Shown in pieces: positions 1 through 5,104 of a stretch of DNA of 7,763 bases (position 1 is its first letter; every line of letters starts with the position of its first letter). This DNA comes from Candidatus Odyssella thessalonicensis (GTDB lineage Bacteria; Pseudomonadota; Alphaproteobacteria; Bin65), in contig SBBV01000171.1 in assembly GCA_005240015.1 (NCBI GenBank), positions 1 through 7,763 of the forward strand. The letters are read 5' to 3'. The notes below the pieces were generated by a model. The model had not been told where the DNA came from. It was given only the letters and a program-made list of their open reading frames with translations, and made no database searches. The position numbers and the translations under genes are program-made.

Positions 1-99
1 AAGGCCTACTGGGTCATGATCGGTGAGGAGACGGCCTCCATGGCCCTCCACTATGGCGCCAGCGACCTGGACGGCACCATCGGCCGAGAGCGCATCGCC
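1..99 (+). pseudogene. mqnE: C-terminal fragment of aminofutalosine synthase (MqnE-like), truncated
   Basis: The plus frame open from base 1 reads KAYWVM at the first six codons, then ALHYGASDLDGT (bases 43-78) and ERI (bases 88-96). These match the conserved C-terminal region of MqnE, the radical-SAM enzyme of the futalosine menaquinone route, which typically reads KAYWVM...ALHFGADDLDGT..EEKI and goes on to H.AGA and about 40 more residues. Here the match ends after codon 33. The frame then runs on to a stop at 475-477, but those residues are only the antisense of an enoyl-CoA hydratase. The N-terminal part, including the radical-SAM cysteines, would lie left of the window. The related MqnC is less likely because the KAYW and DLDGT motifs are MqnE-like. 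Family recognition is from memory of motifs; that the gene is broken is read from the sequence. Confidence 0.68.
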
Positions 100-559
100 C
101 GTCATCGCCAGCGCCCGCGCGCGCACGGGCCCGACCAGGCGCGGCAGCCAATAGGACGAGCCGGCATCGGGCGCCAATCCGATTTTGATGAAAGCCTGGA
201 TGAACCTGGCCGAGCGCGCGGCCAGCACGATGTCGCCGGCCAGCGCAAAGCCCATGCCCGCGCCGGCGGCAACCCCGTTCACCGCCACCACGATCGGCAG
301 CGGCAGCTCGCGCATGCGCTTGATCAGCGGGTTGTAGCGCTCGCGCAGGAAGATGCGGAGGTCGATGGTCTCGCCCGCGCCCGGGATCTTGCGCTCGGTC
401 AGATCCTGGCCGGCGCAGAAGCCGCGCCCTGCGCCGGTGACGAGGATCGCGCAGCGCCGCGTGCATCTCGCCGGTGAAGGCGTTGAGGCTGTCGGGCCGG
501 TTCAGCGTGAGCTCGGCATAGCCGTCGCGCGCGGCGTAGAGGACAGGGGCGTTGGACAT
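82..559 (-). pseudogene. Enoyl-CoA hydratase/isomerase (PaaG-like), frameshifted and C-terminally truncated
   Basis: This is a crotonase-fold protein, most like the ring-epoxide isomerase PaaG of phenylacetate degradation. The ATG at 559 has a good ribosome site (AGGAG, about 7 bases upstream). The first 37 residues include the crotonase motif LTLNRPDSLNAF and EMHAAL, in one frame. From about base 450 downward the homology continues in another frame: AILVTGAGRGFCAGQDL, then RYNPLIKRM, then AVNGVAAGAG (oxyanion-hole region), GDIVLAARSARF, APDAGSSYWLPRLVG and ALAMTGDALSA, ending near base 82. About 15 residues expected between EMHAAL and ILVTGAG are missing, replaced by four bases, consistent with loss of about 41 bases. 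The last 70 or so residues are absent because the sequence turns into an antisense MqnE-like fragment. As written, the start frame yields 181 mostly meaningless residues, so no working enzyme is expected. Other crotonases (EchA, MenB-like) are possible, but the FCAGQDL, YNPL and LLPR-like pattern favours PaaG. Confidence 0.8.
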
Positions 560-616
560 CGGCGTCTCCTAGCATAAGACAGCGCCGCCGCCAGTCGCAA
601 AAGCAGGAAGGCTTTC
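560..616. promoter_or_regulatory. 57-base divergent spacer between the PaaG-like remnant and paaY
   Basis: Both start codons face away from this spacer. It holds the ribosome sites of both genes (AGGAG read on minus near 567-571, AGGAAGG on plus at 605-611). No convincing -35/-10 pair was found inside it, so at least one promoter must overlap coding sequence or be unlike the sigma70 consensus. Confidence 0.4.
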
Positions 617-1213
617 ATGCCGATCTATTCGTTCCAGGGCATGGTCCCGGTCGTGGACCCCGCCGCCTACGTCCACCCCACGGCCGTACTGATCGGCGAC
701 GTCATCATCGGCGCGGGCGTGTTCGTGGCGCCGTGCGCCGTCTTGCGCGGCGATTTCGGCCGCCTCGTCGTCGAGGAAGAGGCCAACATCCAGGATCATT
801 GCGTGATGCACGGCTTCCCCGACCGCGACACCCTGGTGGAGCGCCTGGGGCATATCGGCCATCACGCGATCATCCACGGCGCCATCGTGCGCCGGAATGT
901 GATGATCGGCATGGGCGCGGTGCTGCTCGACTACTGCGAGATCGGCGCCGATTCGATCGTGGCCGCGCAGGCGCTGGTCAGGGCCAACGAGATCGTGCCG
1001 CCGCGCTCGATGATGGCCGGCATCCCGGCCAAGCGCATCCGCGAGATCACCGACAAGGACCTCGAGTGGAAGCGCCTCGCCACCGCCGACTACCGGCGCC
1101 TGCCCCCGCTCTATCAGAAGAGCTTGAAGCCGGCCGATGCGCTGAAGGCCGTCGAGACCAATCGGCCGCGCAACTACGCCTGCGAATCGCCGCCCAAGCA
1201 CACGGTGCGCTAG
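617..1213 (+). CDS. paaY: PaaY-like hexapeptide-repeat protein (gamma-carbonic anhydrase family)
   Basis: A 198-residue protein, close to the 196 residues of E. coli PaaY and similar to it almost throughout: MPIYSFQGMVPVV, then YVHPTAVLIGDVI, RGDFGR, ANIQD, VMHGFPD, GHIGH and IPAKRIREI. PaaY is a left-handed beta-helix trimer described as a thioesterase that rescues CoA stalled in phenylacetate breakdown. The three expected metal-binding histidines are visible as H65, H82 and H87. The helix spans roughly residues 15-140 and is followed by an alpha-helical tail (EWKRLATADYRRL). The start is supported by AGGAAGG at 605-611, five bases before the ATG. It is divergent from the broken PaaG-like gene across only 57 bases, fitting a paa-type cluster. 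No other paa genes are visible here, so a role as a housekeeping gamma-carbonic anhydrase-like protein cannot be excluded. Confidence 0.92.
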   Translation: MPIYSFQGMVPVVDPAAYVHPTAVLIGDVIIGAGVFVAPCAVLRGDFGRLVVEEEANIQDHCVMHGFPDRDTLVERLGHIGHHAIIHGAIVRRNVMIGMGAVLLDYCEIGADSIVAAQALVRANEIVPPRSMMAGIPAKRIREITDKDLEWKRLATADYRRLPPLYQKSLKPADALKAVETNRPRNYACESPPKHTVR

Positions 1214-1249
1214 CGCGCGTCCCAAGGAAATGGAATCGCGCAACGCGTC

Positions 1250-1342
1250 GGGGCGGGTCCCCGACCCGCCCGTGATGCCGCCGCTCGGCTGCCACGCGTC
1301 CTTCGCATGTCAATGCCGTCGGGCGGGTCGGGGACCCGCCCC
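1250..1342. repeat. Inverted pair of REP-like hairpins (family 1, REPIN-like)
   Basis: Two hairpins face each other. At 1251-1271, arms GGGCGGGTC (1251-1259) and GACCCGCCC (1263-1271) flank loop CCC. At 1321-1341 the same arms flank loop GGG. The block 1320-1342 is an exact 23-base reverse complement of 1250-1272, separated by 47 bases. The bases outside the stems read GTCG on the left and, on the opposite strand, TTAG on the right, resembling degenerate forms of the GTAG tetranucleotide that precedes many REP palindromes. The pair starts 37 bases after the paaY stop and has no T tract, so it may stabilise the 3' end but is not a classical terminator. Confidence 0.75.
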
Positions 1343-1599
1343 TAAGATGCGACCGGCTCTACCAAATCGGAATCCGAGCTGGTCCGGCGGCGGCGGCGCA
1401 GAACCGTGCTGTCGTTCGCAGGGTTGCCCCGCGCGCGGCGGTTTAGCGCGCCTGACGCGGCGTGGGGGACGGATCTGCGATGAAACGAAACCCCCAGGCC
1501 TTTCCACAGCCGCTGGGTGGCGCTCACGATGCCCCACGCGACCGTGCGGTCCGCGGTAACGGCTTGACGAGCCGGATATATATTGCGGCGCAACATCAC
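1342..1599 (-). CDS. Possible 85-residue hypothetical ORF, doubtful
   Basis: An open frame on the minus strand encodes an Arg/Ser-rich 85-residue sequence that I do not recognise. About three quarters of its codons end in G or C by hand count, lower than expected of the clear genes here. No good ribosome site lies before the ATG, and the frame runs into the right-hand REP-like hairpin. It is listed because the stretch 1343-1665 otherwise contains no gene; it is more likely non-coding. Confidence 0.15.
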   Translation of the reverse strand: MMLRRNIYPARQAVTADRTVAWGIVSATQRLWKGLGVSFHRRSVPHAASGALNRRARGNPANDSTVLRRRRRTSSDSDLVEPVAS

Positions 1600-1719
1600 T
1601 TCGTTCTTTACAACGCGCGAAGAAAGTTCAACTAATGTGGATAACTTCCGCAGCGCAGCCGTAAATTGTTGCGGGTGCGTGTCGTCTTTGTGACGCCCGT
1701 CGAAATCGGGGTTGGTGTC
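1343..1719. other. Intergenic region with an AT-richer patch
   Basis: No convincing gene is present between the family 1 hairpins and the small membrane protein. The part from about 1575 to 1670 is clearly richer in A and T than the rest of the window (GGATATATATT at 1574-1584, TTCTTTACAA, AAGAAAGTTCAACTAATG) and contains a consensus DnaA box. TTGACG at 1564-1569 resembles a -35 box, but the nearby TATATT is only 9 bases away, too close for a standard sigma70 promoter. This is probably the control region of the small downstream gene. Confidence 0.4.
1636..1644 (-). promoter_or_regulatory. Perfect consensus DnaA box
   Basis: TGTGGATAA on plus is the exact reverse complement of the DnaA box TTATCCACA. 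It sits in the AT-richer patch about 75 bases before the ATG of the 43-residue membrane protein. A weaker partial match (CTTTCCACA) lies at about 1500-1508. A single box may reflect DnaA-dependent regulation, titration or chance. Confidence 0.4.
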
Positions 1720-1851
1720 ATGCGTTACGATCCGAATGGGCTGGTCTCACGGTGGAGCGGCGCCGCGCGCCGCGGCACCCTCGCCAACGTCGCCTACGCG
1801 CTGATCGGGCTCGTGGCGCTGGCTTTTGTGCTGCATCGCTTCATCGGGTAG
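1720..1851 (+). CDS. Small single-span membrane protein, 43 residues, unknown function
   Basis: From the ATG at 1720 the frame gives 43 residues: a polar and basic N-terminus (MRYDPNGLVSRWSGAARRGT) followed by one hydrophobic segment (VAYALIGLVALAFVLHRFIG) that ends almost at the C-terminus. By the positive-inside rule the arginine-rich N-terminus would be cytoplasmic. A strong intrinsic terminator follows 21 bases after the stop, which supports a real transcription unit. The ribosome site is weak (GGGG about 8 bases upstream). An in-frame TTG at 1666 would add 18 residues but has no ribosome site. I do not recognise the protein; function is unknown. Confidence 0.55.
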   Translation: MRYDPNGLVSRWSGAARRGTLANVAYALIGLVALAFVLHRFIG

Positions 1852-1872
1852 ACGGACCGTCGCTGTAGTTCA

Positions 1873-1905
1873 GGCGCCCTGCCATCGGCGGGCGCCTTTT
1901 CGTTT
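1873..1905 (+). terminator. Rho-independent terminator of the small membrane protein gene
   Basis: Stem GGCGCCC (1873-1879) pairs with GGGCGCC (1890-1896). An inner GCC/GGC pair (1881-1883 with 1887-1889) extends it past a one-base bulge to loop ATC. TTTTCGTTT follows at 1897-1905. Confidence 0.9.
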
Positions 1906-1928
1906 GCCCTCGACGGATCCCGAAGCGC

Positions 1929-1960
1929 AAAACAGCCGCGCCGTGGCGACGGCGCGGCTG
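1929..1960 (-). terminator. Rho-independent terminator of the duplicated-domain protein gene
   Basis: A perfect 11-base stem (1933-1943 with 1950-1960) encloses loop TGGCGA. Read on the minus strand it is followed directly by TTTT (plus-strand AAAA at 1929-1932), 28 bases past the stop codon at 1989-1991. It could also stop weak read-through from the left. Confidence 0.88.
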
Positions 1961-1988
1961 CTTTCGCAGAAGCGCTCGGCTCGGAGGT

Positions 1989-2765
1989 TCAGCGCAGGCC
2001 GAACAGCGTCACCGTCGCGTCGCCGCGGAAGTTGGGCACCGTGTTGTAGAGCAGGTGCACGGCCTGGATGCTGCGGCGCTCGCCCGGCAGATCGAAGGCG
2101 GGCGTGCACTCGCCCGGGCGCACGAAGCGGCGCACCGGCAGCGTGTGCGTCTCGCCGTTGCGGAACACGACCTCGACGTCGCGGAAGCGCACGCCGTTGC
2201 GCGCGACGCAGAGACGGACCGCGCGGAAGCGCCCTTCGCCCTCGCCGCTGATCGTGTCGCGCTCGACCTCGAGGCTCACGCGGCGGCGGCCGATCACGTC
2301 CCAGCGGCCGGGAGCGCCGGGATCGACGGCCGGGCCCGGCTCGGGCATCGCGCCGTGCAGGCCGTAGACGTTGACGGTGGCCATGCCGCGGAAGTTCGGC
2401 ATCGAGCCGTAGACGAGGTTCACGTGATCGATGCGGCGCGCTTCGCCGCGCAGGTCGAGCGGCACCGTGCAGGTGCCGGGGCGAACGAATGCGTTGACCG
2501 GCAGATGCTGGCGCTCGCCGTTGCGGAACACGACCTCGACGTCGCGGAACTGCACCGCGTTGTTGTGGACGCAGATGCGGATCACGCTGAAGCGGCCTTG
2601 GCCGCGGCCGCTCACCACGTCGCGGTCGACGAGGAAGCCCACCTGGCGCGTGCCGAGCAGCTCCCAGCGGCCTCCTTGCGCGGCCGCGGGCTCGGCGCCC
2701 AGCGCAGCGACCGCGGTGGCGGCCGCCAGCAGGCCGAAGCCTGCCGATAAGCTATTGACGTACAT
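1989..2765 (-). CDS. Secreted protein of two tandem copies of one beta-rich domain (DUF2541-like, tentative)
   Basis: A 258-residue protein with a signal peptide (hydrophobic core at residues 9-22, likely cleavage after AAA at 27-29). Two copies of a 106-residue domain follow at 32-137 and 153-258, joined by a 15-residue Pro/Gly/Ala-rich linker. The copies align without gaps at about 61 of 106 identical residues, sharing FRDVEVVFRNGE, FVRPG and PNFRG.ATV. Each has two cysteines at the same domain positions (34 and 68), likely a disulfide in the periplasm. The Cys spacing, alternating hydrophobic pattern and final ATV..G strand recall YaaI/DUF2541 proteins, but that is a guess. The ATG at 2765 is preferred over one at 2804 because AAGGAG (2773-2778) lies 7 bases before it and it gives a clean signal peptide. 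Its own terminator follows. Biochemical function is unknown. Confidence 0.85.
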   Translation of the reverse strand: MYVNSLSAGFGLLAAATAVAALGAEPAAAQGGRWELLGTRQVGFLVDRDVVSGRGQGRFSVIRICVHNNAVQFRDVEVVFRNGERQHLPVNAFVRPGTCTVPLDLRGEARRIDHVNLVYGSMPNFRGMATVNVYGLHGAMPEPGPAVDPGAPGRWDVIGRRRVSLEVERDTISGEGEGRFRAVRLCVARNGVRFRDVEVVFRNGETHTLPVRRFVRPGECTPAFDLPGERRSIQAVHLLYNTVPNFRGDATVTLFGLR

Positions 2766-2905
2766 TGATTTTCTCCTTCTCTCCGACCCGCCACGCCCGC
2801 CCATGCGCGACTATACGGACAGGCCCGCGAGAAAGTGCCTAGGCGGCGTCCGCGAATTTTTTCGCGCCGAGCGGCGACGGAAGCGCGCGCCCATCGGCGT
2901 AGCGG
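2766..2905 (-). promoter_or_regulatory. Spacer between the EamA gene and the duplicated-domain gene
   Basis: Read on minus, TATAGT (2815-2810) is a fair -10 box about 45 bases before the downstream start, but no good -35 box is seen at 16-18 bases. A short palindrome, CGCGAA-TTTT-TTCGCG (2851-2866), lies upstream; without a T tract on the minus strand it is not a clear terminator for the EamA gene. A promoter here is likely but unproven. Confidence 0.3.
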
Positions 2906-3835
2906 CTAACGGACCGCGCGGCGCGGCAGGCGCACGCCCATCGCCGTCGCGAGGCCGAGCGTCACCACGACGATGCCGAGCCATTGCAGCGCGGTCGGCC
3001 ACTCGCCGGTGAGCGGGATGCCGATGAGCGTCGCCGCGCCGGGCACGAGCGCGGGAAACACGGCGGCGCGGCTCGCGCCGAGGAGCATCACCGCCGAGGA
3101 ATAGGCGAACACCGCCACGACGCCGGCGAGCACGCCCTGGATCGCGATCTGTGCCGCGAGCATCGCCGGCGGCAGCGCCAGGAAACGCTCGAAGCTCGAC
3201 CAGATCAGGTAAGGCGGCAACACCAGCAGCAGCGACGTCACCGAAAGCGCCGCCAGCGCCTGCGTCGGTGCGATGCGCCAGCGCTGCTGCAGGACCGTGA
3301 AGATCGCCCACAGCAGTCCGGCCGCGAAGAACATGAGATCGCCGAGCCAGGCCCTGGCGCCGGCGGTCGCGAAGAAGCCGCTGCCGGCGATGCAGACGAG
3401 GCCCGCCAGGATCATCGCGACGGCGATGATGCGCGCGCGGGTGGGCCGGTCGCGCAGCACGATCGCGGCGAGGATCAGGCTCGAGAGCGTCGTCGAGGCC
3501 GGCGGCACGACCGCGCCATGGGCCAGCGGCGCGTAGAGGAACCCGGCGGGCACCAGCAGCATGAAGGCTGGTCCCGCGCACAACGCCAGCACGAAGCCCC
3601 GCCCCCAGCCGACGCCGGCGAGATCGGCGACGCCCTTCATCAGCACGTAGGGTAGCATGATGAGCCCGGCGACGCCGAAGCGCAGCACCACGAAGTCCTC
3701 GGGCAAGAGTCCGTCGGCGACGCCGGCGCGCGCGAAGCCCAAATACCCGCCCCAGATCAGCGCCGCCGAGAGGCCGAACAGCAGGCCCCGCCGCAGCGGC
3801 GACGCGGTGCCGACCAGGGTCGCATCGTCTCTCAT
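2906..3835 (-). CDS. EamA-family (drug/metabolite transporter superfamily) permease
   Basis: A 309-residue integral membrane protein, the usual length for two fused EamA repeats with ten membrane spans. Typical features are GLLFGLSAALIWGG at residues 17-30 (first span), VVLRFGVAGLIML (second span), a PP.STTLSSLILAAIVLRDRP segment near 111-130, GDLMFFAAGLLWAIFTVLQQRW starting the second repeat near 164, and the closing WLGIVVVTLGLATAMG followed by a basic tail. Members export amino acids, metabolites or drugs across the inner membrane; the substrate cannot be told from sequence. The ATG at 3835 gives a short cytoplasmic N-terminus but has no clear ribosome site. It is divergent from the DUF302 gene. 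Confidence 0.92.
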   Translation of the reverse strand: MRDDATLVGTASPLRRGLLFGLSAALIWGGYLGFARAGVADGLLPEDFVVLRFGVAGLIMLPYVLMKGVADLAGVGWGRGFVLALCAGPAFMLLVPAGFLYAPLAHGAVVPPASTTLSSLILAAIVLRDRPTRARIIAVAMILAGLVCIAGSGFFATAGARAWLGDLMFFAAGLLWAIFTVLQQRWRIAPTQALAALSVTSLLLVLPPYLIWSSFERFLALPPAMLAAQIAIQGVLAGVVAVFAYSSAVMLLGASRAAVFPALVPGAATLIGIPLTGEWPTALQWLGIVVVTLGLATAMGVRLPRRAVR

Positions 3836-3978
3836 GCGGGCTTGCTAGCACGATGTGGTGCCGCACGGGCAGTGCGGGCTGCGCAACGCACCATGGCGGC
3901 GCCGCACACGCGGTTTTGAGGCGCCGCCGCAGCGTCCGGGTTCATGATGCGGCCCCCGAACCCAGCGGAGGAGTAGCC
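3836..3978. promoter_or_regulatory. Divergent control region with inverted repeats (EamA gene / DUF302 gene)
   Basis: The 143-base spacer holds three inverted repeats: CCGCAC (3861-3866) with GTGCGG (3872-3877), loop GGGCA; GGCGGCGCC (3895-3903) with GGCGCCGCC (3920-3928), loop 16 bases; and GGGTTC with GAACCC at about 3939-3962. They are candidate operators or leader hairpins. GGAGGAG at 3967-3973 is a strong ribosome site for the DUF302 gene. No clear -35/-10 pair is visible. Confidence 0.4.
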
Positions 3979-4434
3979 ATGCGCCGTCTTGCCCTCGCTG
4001 CCTGCCTGCTTGCGTTCAGTGCCCCGGCTGCGTTCGCGCAAAGCGGCGCAGTAGTCACGAAGACGAGCCCGCACGACGTGGCCACGACCGTTTCACGGCT
4101 CGAGGCGGCAATCATCAAGCGCGGCGCCACGATCGTCGCCAAGGTCGATCACGCCGCCGGGGCGAAGAAGGCCGGCCTCGAGATGAAGCCGGCGACGGCC
4201 GTGATCTTCGGCAATCCCAAGCTCGGCACGCCGCTGATGCAGAGCAACCCCACGGCCGGGCTCGATCTGCCGATGCGCGTGCTGGTGTGGCAGGACACTT
4301 CGGGCGCCGTGATGGTCGGCTATTGGCCGCCGACCAAGCTCGGCGAAGCCCACGGCATCAAGGACCGCGAGCAAGTCCTGAAGACGATGACCGGCGCGCT
4401 CGACGCGATCACGAACGAGGCGGTGGCGAAGTAA
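3979..4434 (+). CDS. Secreted DUF302-domain protein
   Basis: A 151-residue protein with a signal peptide (MRRLALAACLLAFSAPAAFA, cut before QSG) and one DUF302 domain filling the rest. Family hallmarks are TVSRLEAAI near residues 37-45, VAKVDHAAGAKKAGL, the strongly conserved FGNPKLGTPLMQ near 76-87, then GLDLPMRVLVW and a C-terminal helical region. DUF302 proteins are small, dimeric and of unknown function; many are periplasmic. The start is fixed by GGAGGAG five bases upstream and by the signal peptide; the frame is open 126 bases further upstream, but those codons lie in the divergent spacer. Probably monocistronic: the next gene converges on it and a REPIN-like element lies between. Confidence 0.93.
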   Translation: MRRLALAACLLAFSAPAAFAQSGAVVTKTSPHDVATTVSRLEAAIIKRGATIVAKVDHAAGAKKAGLEMKPATAVIFGNPKLGTPLMQSNPTAGLDLPMRVLVWQDTSGAVMVGYWPPTKLGEAHGIKDREQVLKTMTGALDAITNEAVAK

Positions 4435-4456
4435 CGCCGTTCGCATGGCACCTCCA

Positions 4457-4574
4457 GCGTAGCAGGGCGCGCTGCGCGCGCCCTGCCGCCACCGCCACTG
4501 CGCTTTGCGAGGACGCAGCAGCGATGCGGTCGCTCTAGGGGCGGCCAGAGGGCGCGCGCAGCGCGCCCCTACGC
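4457..4574. repeat. REPIN-like inverted pair of GTAG-headed hairpins (family 2)
   Basis: Left unit: GCGTAG (4457-4462), then a perfect 11-base stem GCAGGGCGCGC (4462-4472) and GCGCGCCCTGC (4476-4486) with loop TGC. Right unit, inverted: GGGCGCGC (4550-4557), loop GCA, GCGCGCCC (4561-4568), then CTACGC (4569-4574), the reverse complement of GCGTAG. Outward GTAG tetranucleotides on two inverted palindromes are the layout of REPINs, mobilised in trans by RAYT transposases (TnpA_REP). It lies between the converging DUF302 and mutT genes, the usual place for REPs, and may double as a bidirectional transcript end. Confidence 0.8.
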
Positions 4575-4586
4575 GTTTGAAGCCCG

Positions 4587-4997
4587 TCACAGAAAATCCC
4601 GCAGCATCGCCACCAGCGGCTTGTCGGCGGGCGGCATTTCGTAGTCGGCGAGCTGCATGGGGCGCACCCATTTGAGCGCGCTGTGATGGTGCGGTACGAC
4701 GATGCCCTTCCACTTGCGGCAGAGGTAGAGCGGCATCAGCAGGTGGAAATCGGGATAGGCGTGCGAGGCGAAGCTGAACGCGCCGAGGCAGCTCTCGGTC
4801 ACGTCGATGCCGAGCTCTTCCCTCAATTCGCGCACGAGCGCGCGCTCGGGGCTCTCGCCCGCGTGCACCTTGCCGCCCGGGAATTCCCAGAGCCCGGCCA
4901 TGCTCTTGCCCGGCGGCCGCTGCGCGATCAGCACACGCCCGTCCGCATCGACGAGCGCCACCGCGGCGACGAGCACGATCGGACGATCGGCGGTCAT
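4587..4997 (-). CDS. mutT: 8-oxo-dGTP diphosphatase MutT (Nudix hydrolase)
   Basis: A 136-residue protein, similar to the 129 residues of E. coli MutT. A complete Nudix box spans residues 42-64 (G42, E48, R56-E57-L58, E60-E61, G63), preceded by LWEFPGGK as in MutT. It hydrolyses oxidised dGTP to the monophosphate so that it is not built into DNA, acting in the cytoplasm. The C-terminal PPADKP (residues 122-127) matches the MutT stretch PPANEP; the base-contacting Asn of E. coli (N119) is Asp here. The start ATG at 4997 has a poor ribosome site. It follows argJ across 107 bases of inverted repeats, so it may depend on read-through or have its own promoter. argJ next to mutT is a common alphaproteobacterial order. 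Confidence 0.93.
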   Translation of the reverse strand: MTADRPIVLVAAVALVDADGRVLIAQRPPGKSMAGLWEFPGGKVHAGESPERALVRELREELGIDVTESCLGAFSFASHAYPDFHLLMPLYLCRKWKGIVVPHHHSALKWVRPMQLADYEMPPADKPLVAMLRDFL

Positions 4998-5028
4998 GGG
5001 CGACTCGGCGGGAATTCACGGGAAATGT

Positions 5029-5097
5029 GGAGACGCAGAGAAGACCTCTCGCGCGGCGTTGCCGCGCCTTGCTTCGCCTCCGCGTCTCTGCGCCTCC
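5029..5097. repeat. Nested inverted repeat between argJ and mutT
   Basis: The outer arms are GGAGACGCAGAGA (5029-5041) and TCTCTGCGCCTCC (5085-5097), complementary at 12 of 13 positions, with a G-T pair at the other. Inside lies a perfect 7-base hairpin GCGCGGC (5051-5057), GTT, GCCGCGC (5061-5067). The whole spacer can fold as one long structure. Lacking a T tract, it is more likely a dispersed repeat or transcript-stabilising structure than a terminator. Confidence 0.7.
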
Positions 5098-5104
5098 TGT
5101 TCAA

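Noticed and set aside
99..477. Plus-strand open frame continuing from the MqnE-like fragment
   Set aside because: It is the exact antisense of the enoyl-CoA hydratase, with no protein-like pattern after codon 33. It is kept only as read-through of a broken gene.
1230..1559. Plus-strand 109-residue open frame
   Set aside because: It runs through both REP-like hairpins, has no ribosome site and shows no recognisable protein features.
1564..1584. TTGACG plus TATATT as a sigma70 promoter
   Set aside because: The two boxes are only 9 bases apart, far from the required 16-18.
1500..1650. Replication origin
   Set aside because: Only one perfect DnaA box and one weak match, no cluster and no origin-associated genes nearby.
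2055..2750. Plus-strand 231-residue open frame
   Set aside because: Rich in Ala, Asp, His and Arg with repeats that mirror the duplicated domain on the other strand; a shadow frame.
2851..2866. CGCGAA-TTTT-TTCGCG as terminator of the EamA gene
   Set aside because: The stem is only 6 bases and no T tract follows on the minus strand.
4457..4574. CRISPR array or IS end pair
   Set aside because: Only two units in inverted orientation, no spacers, no transposase and no target-site duplication; a REPIN-like layout fits better.
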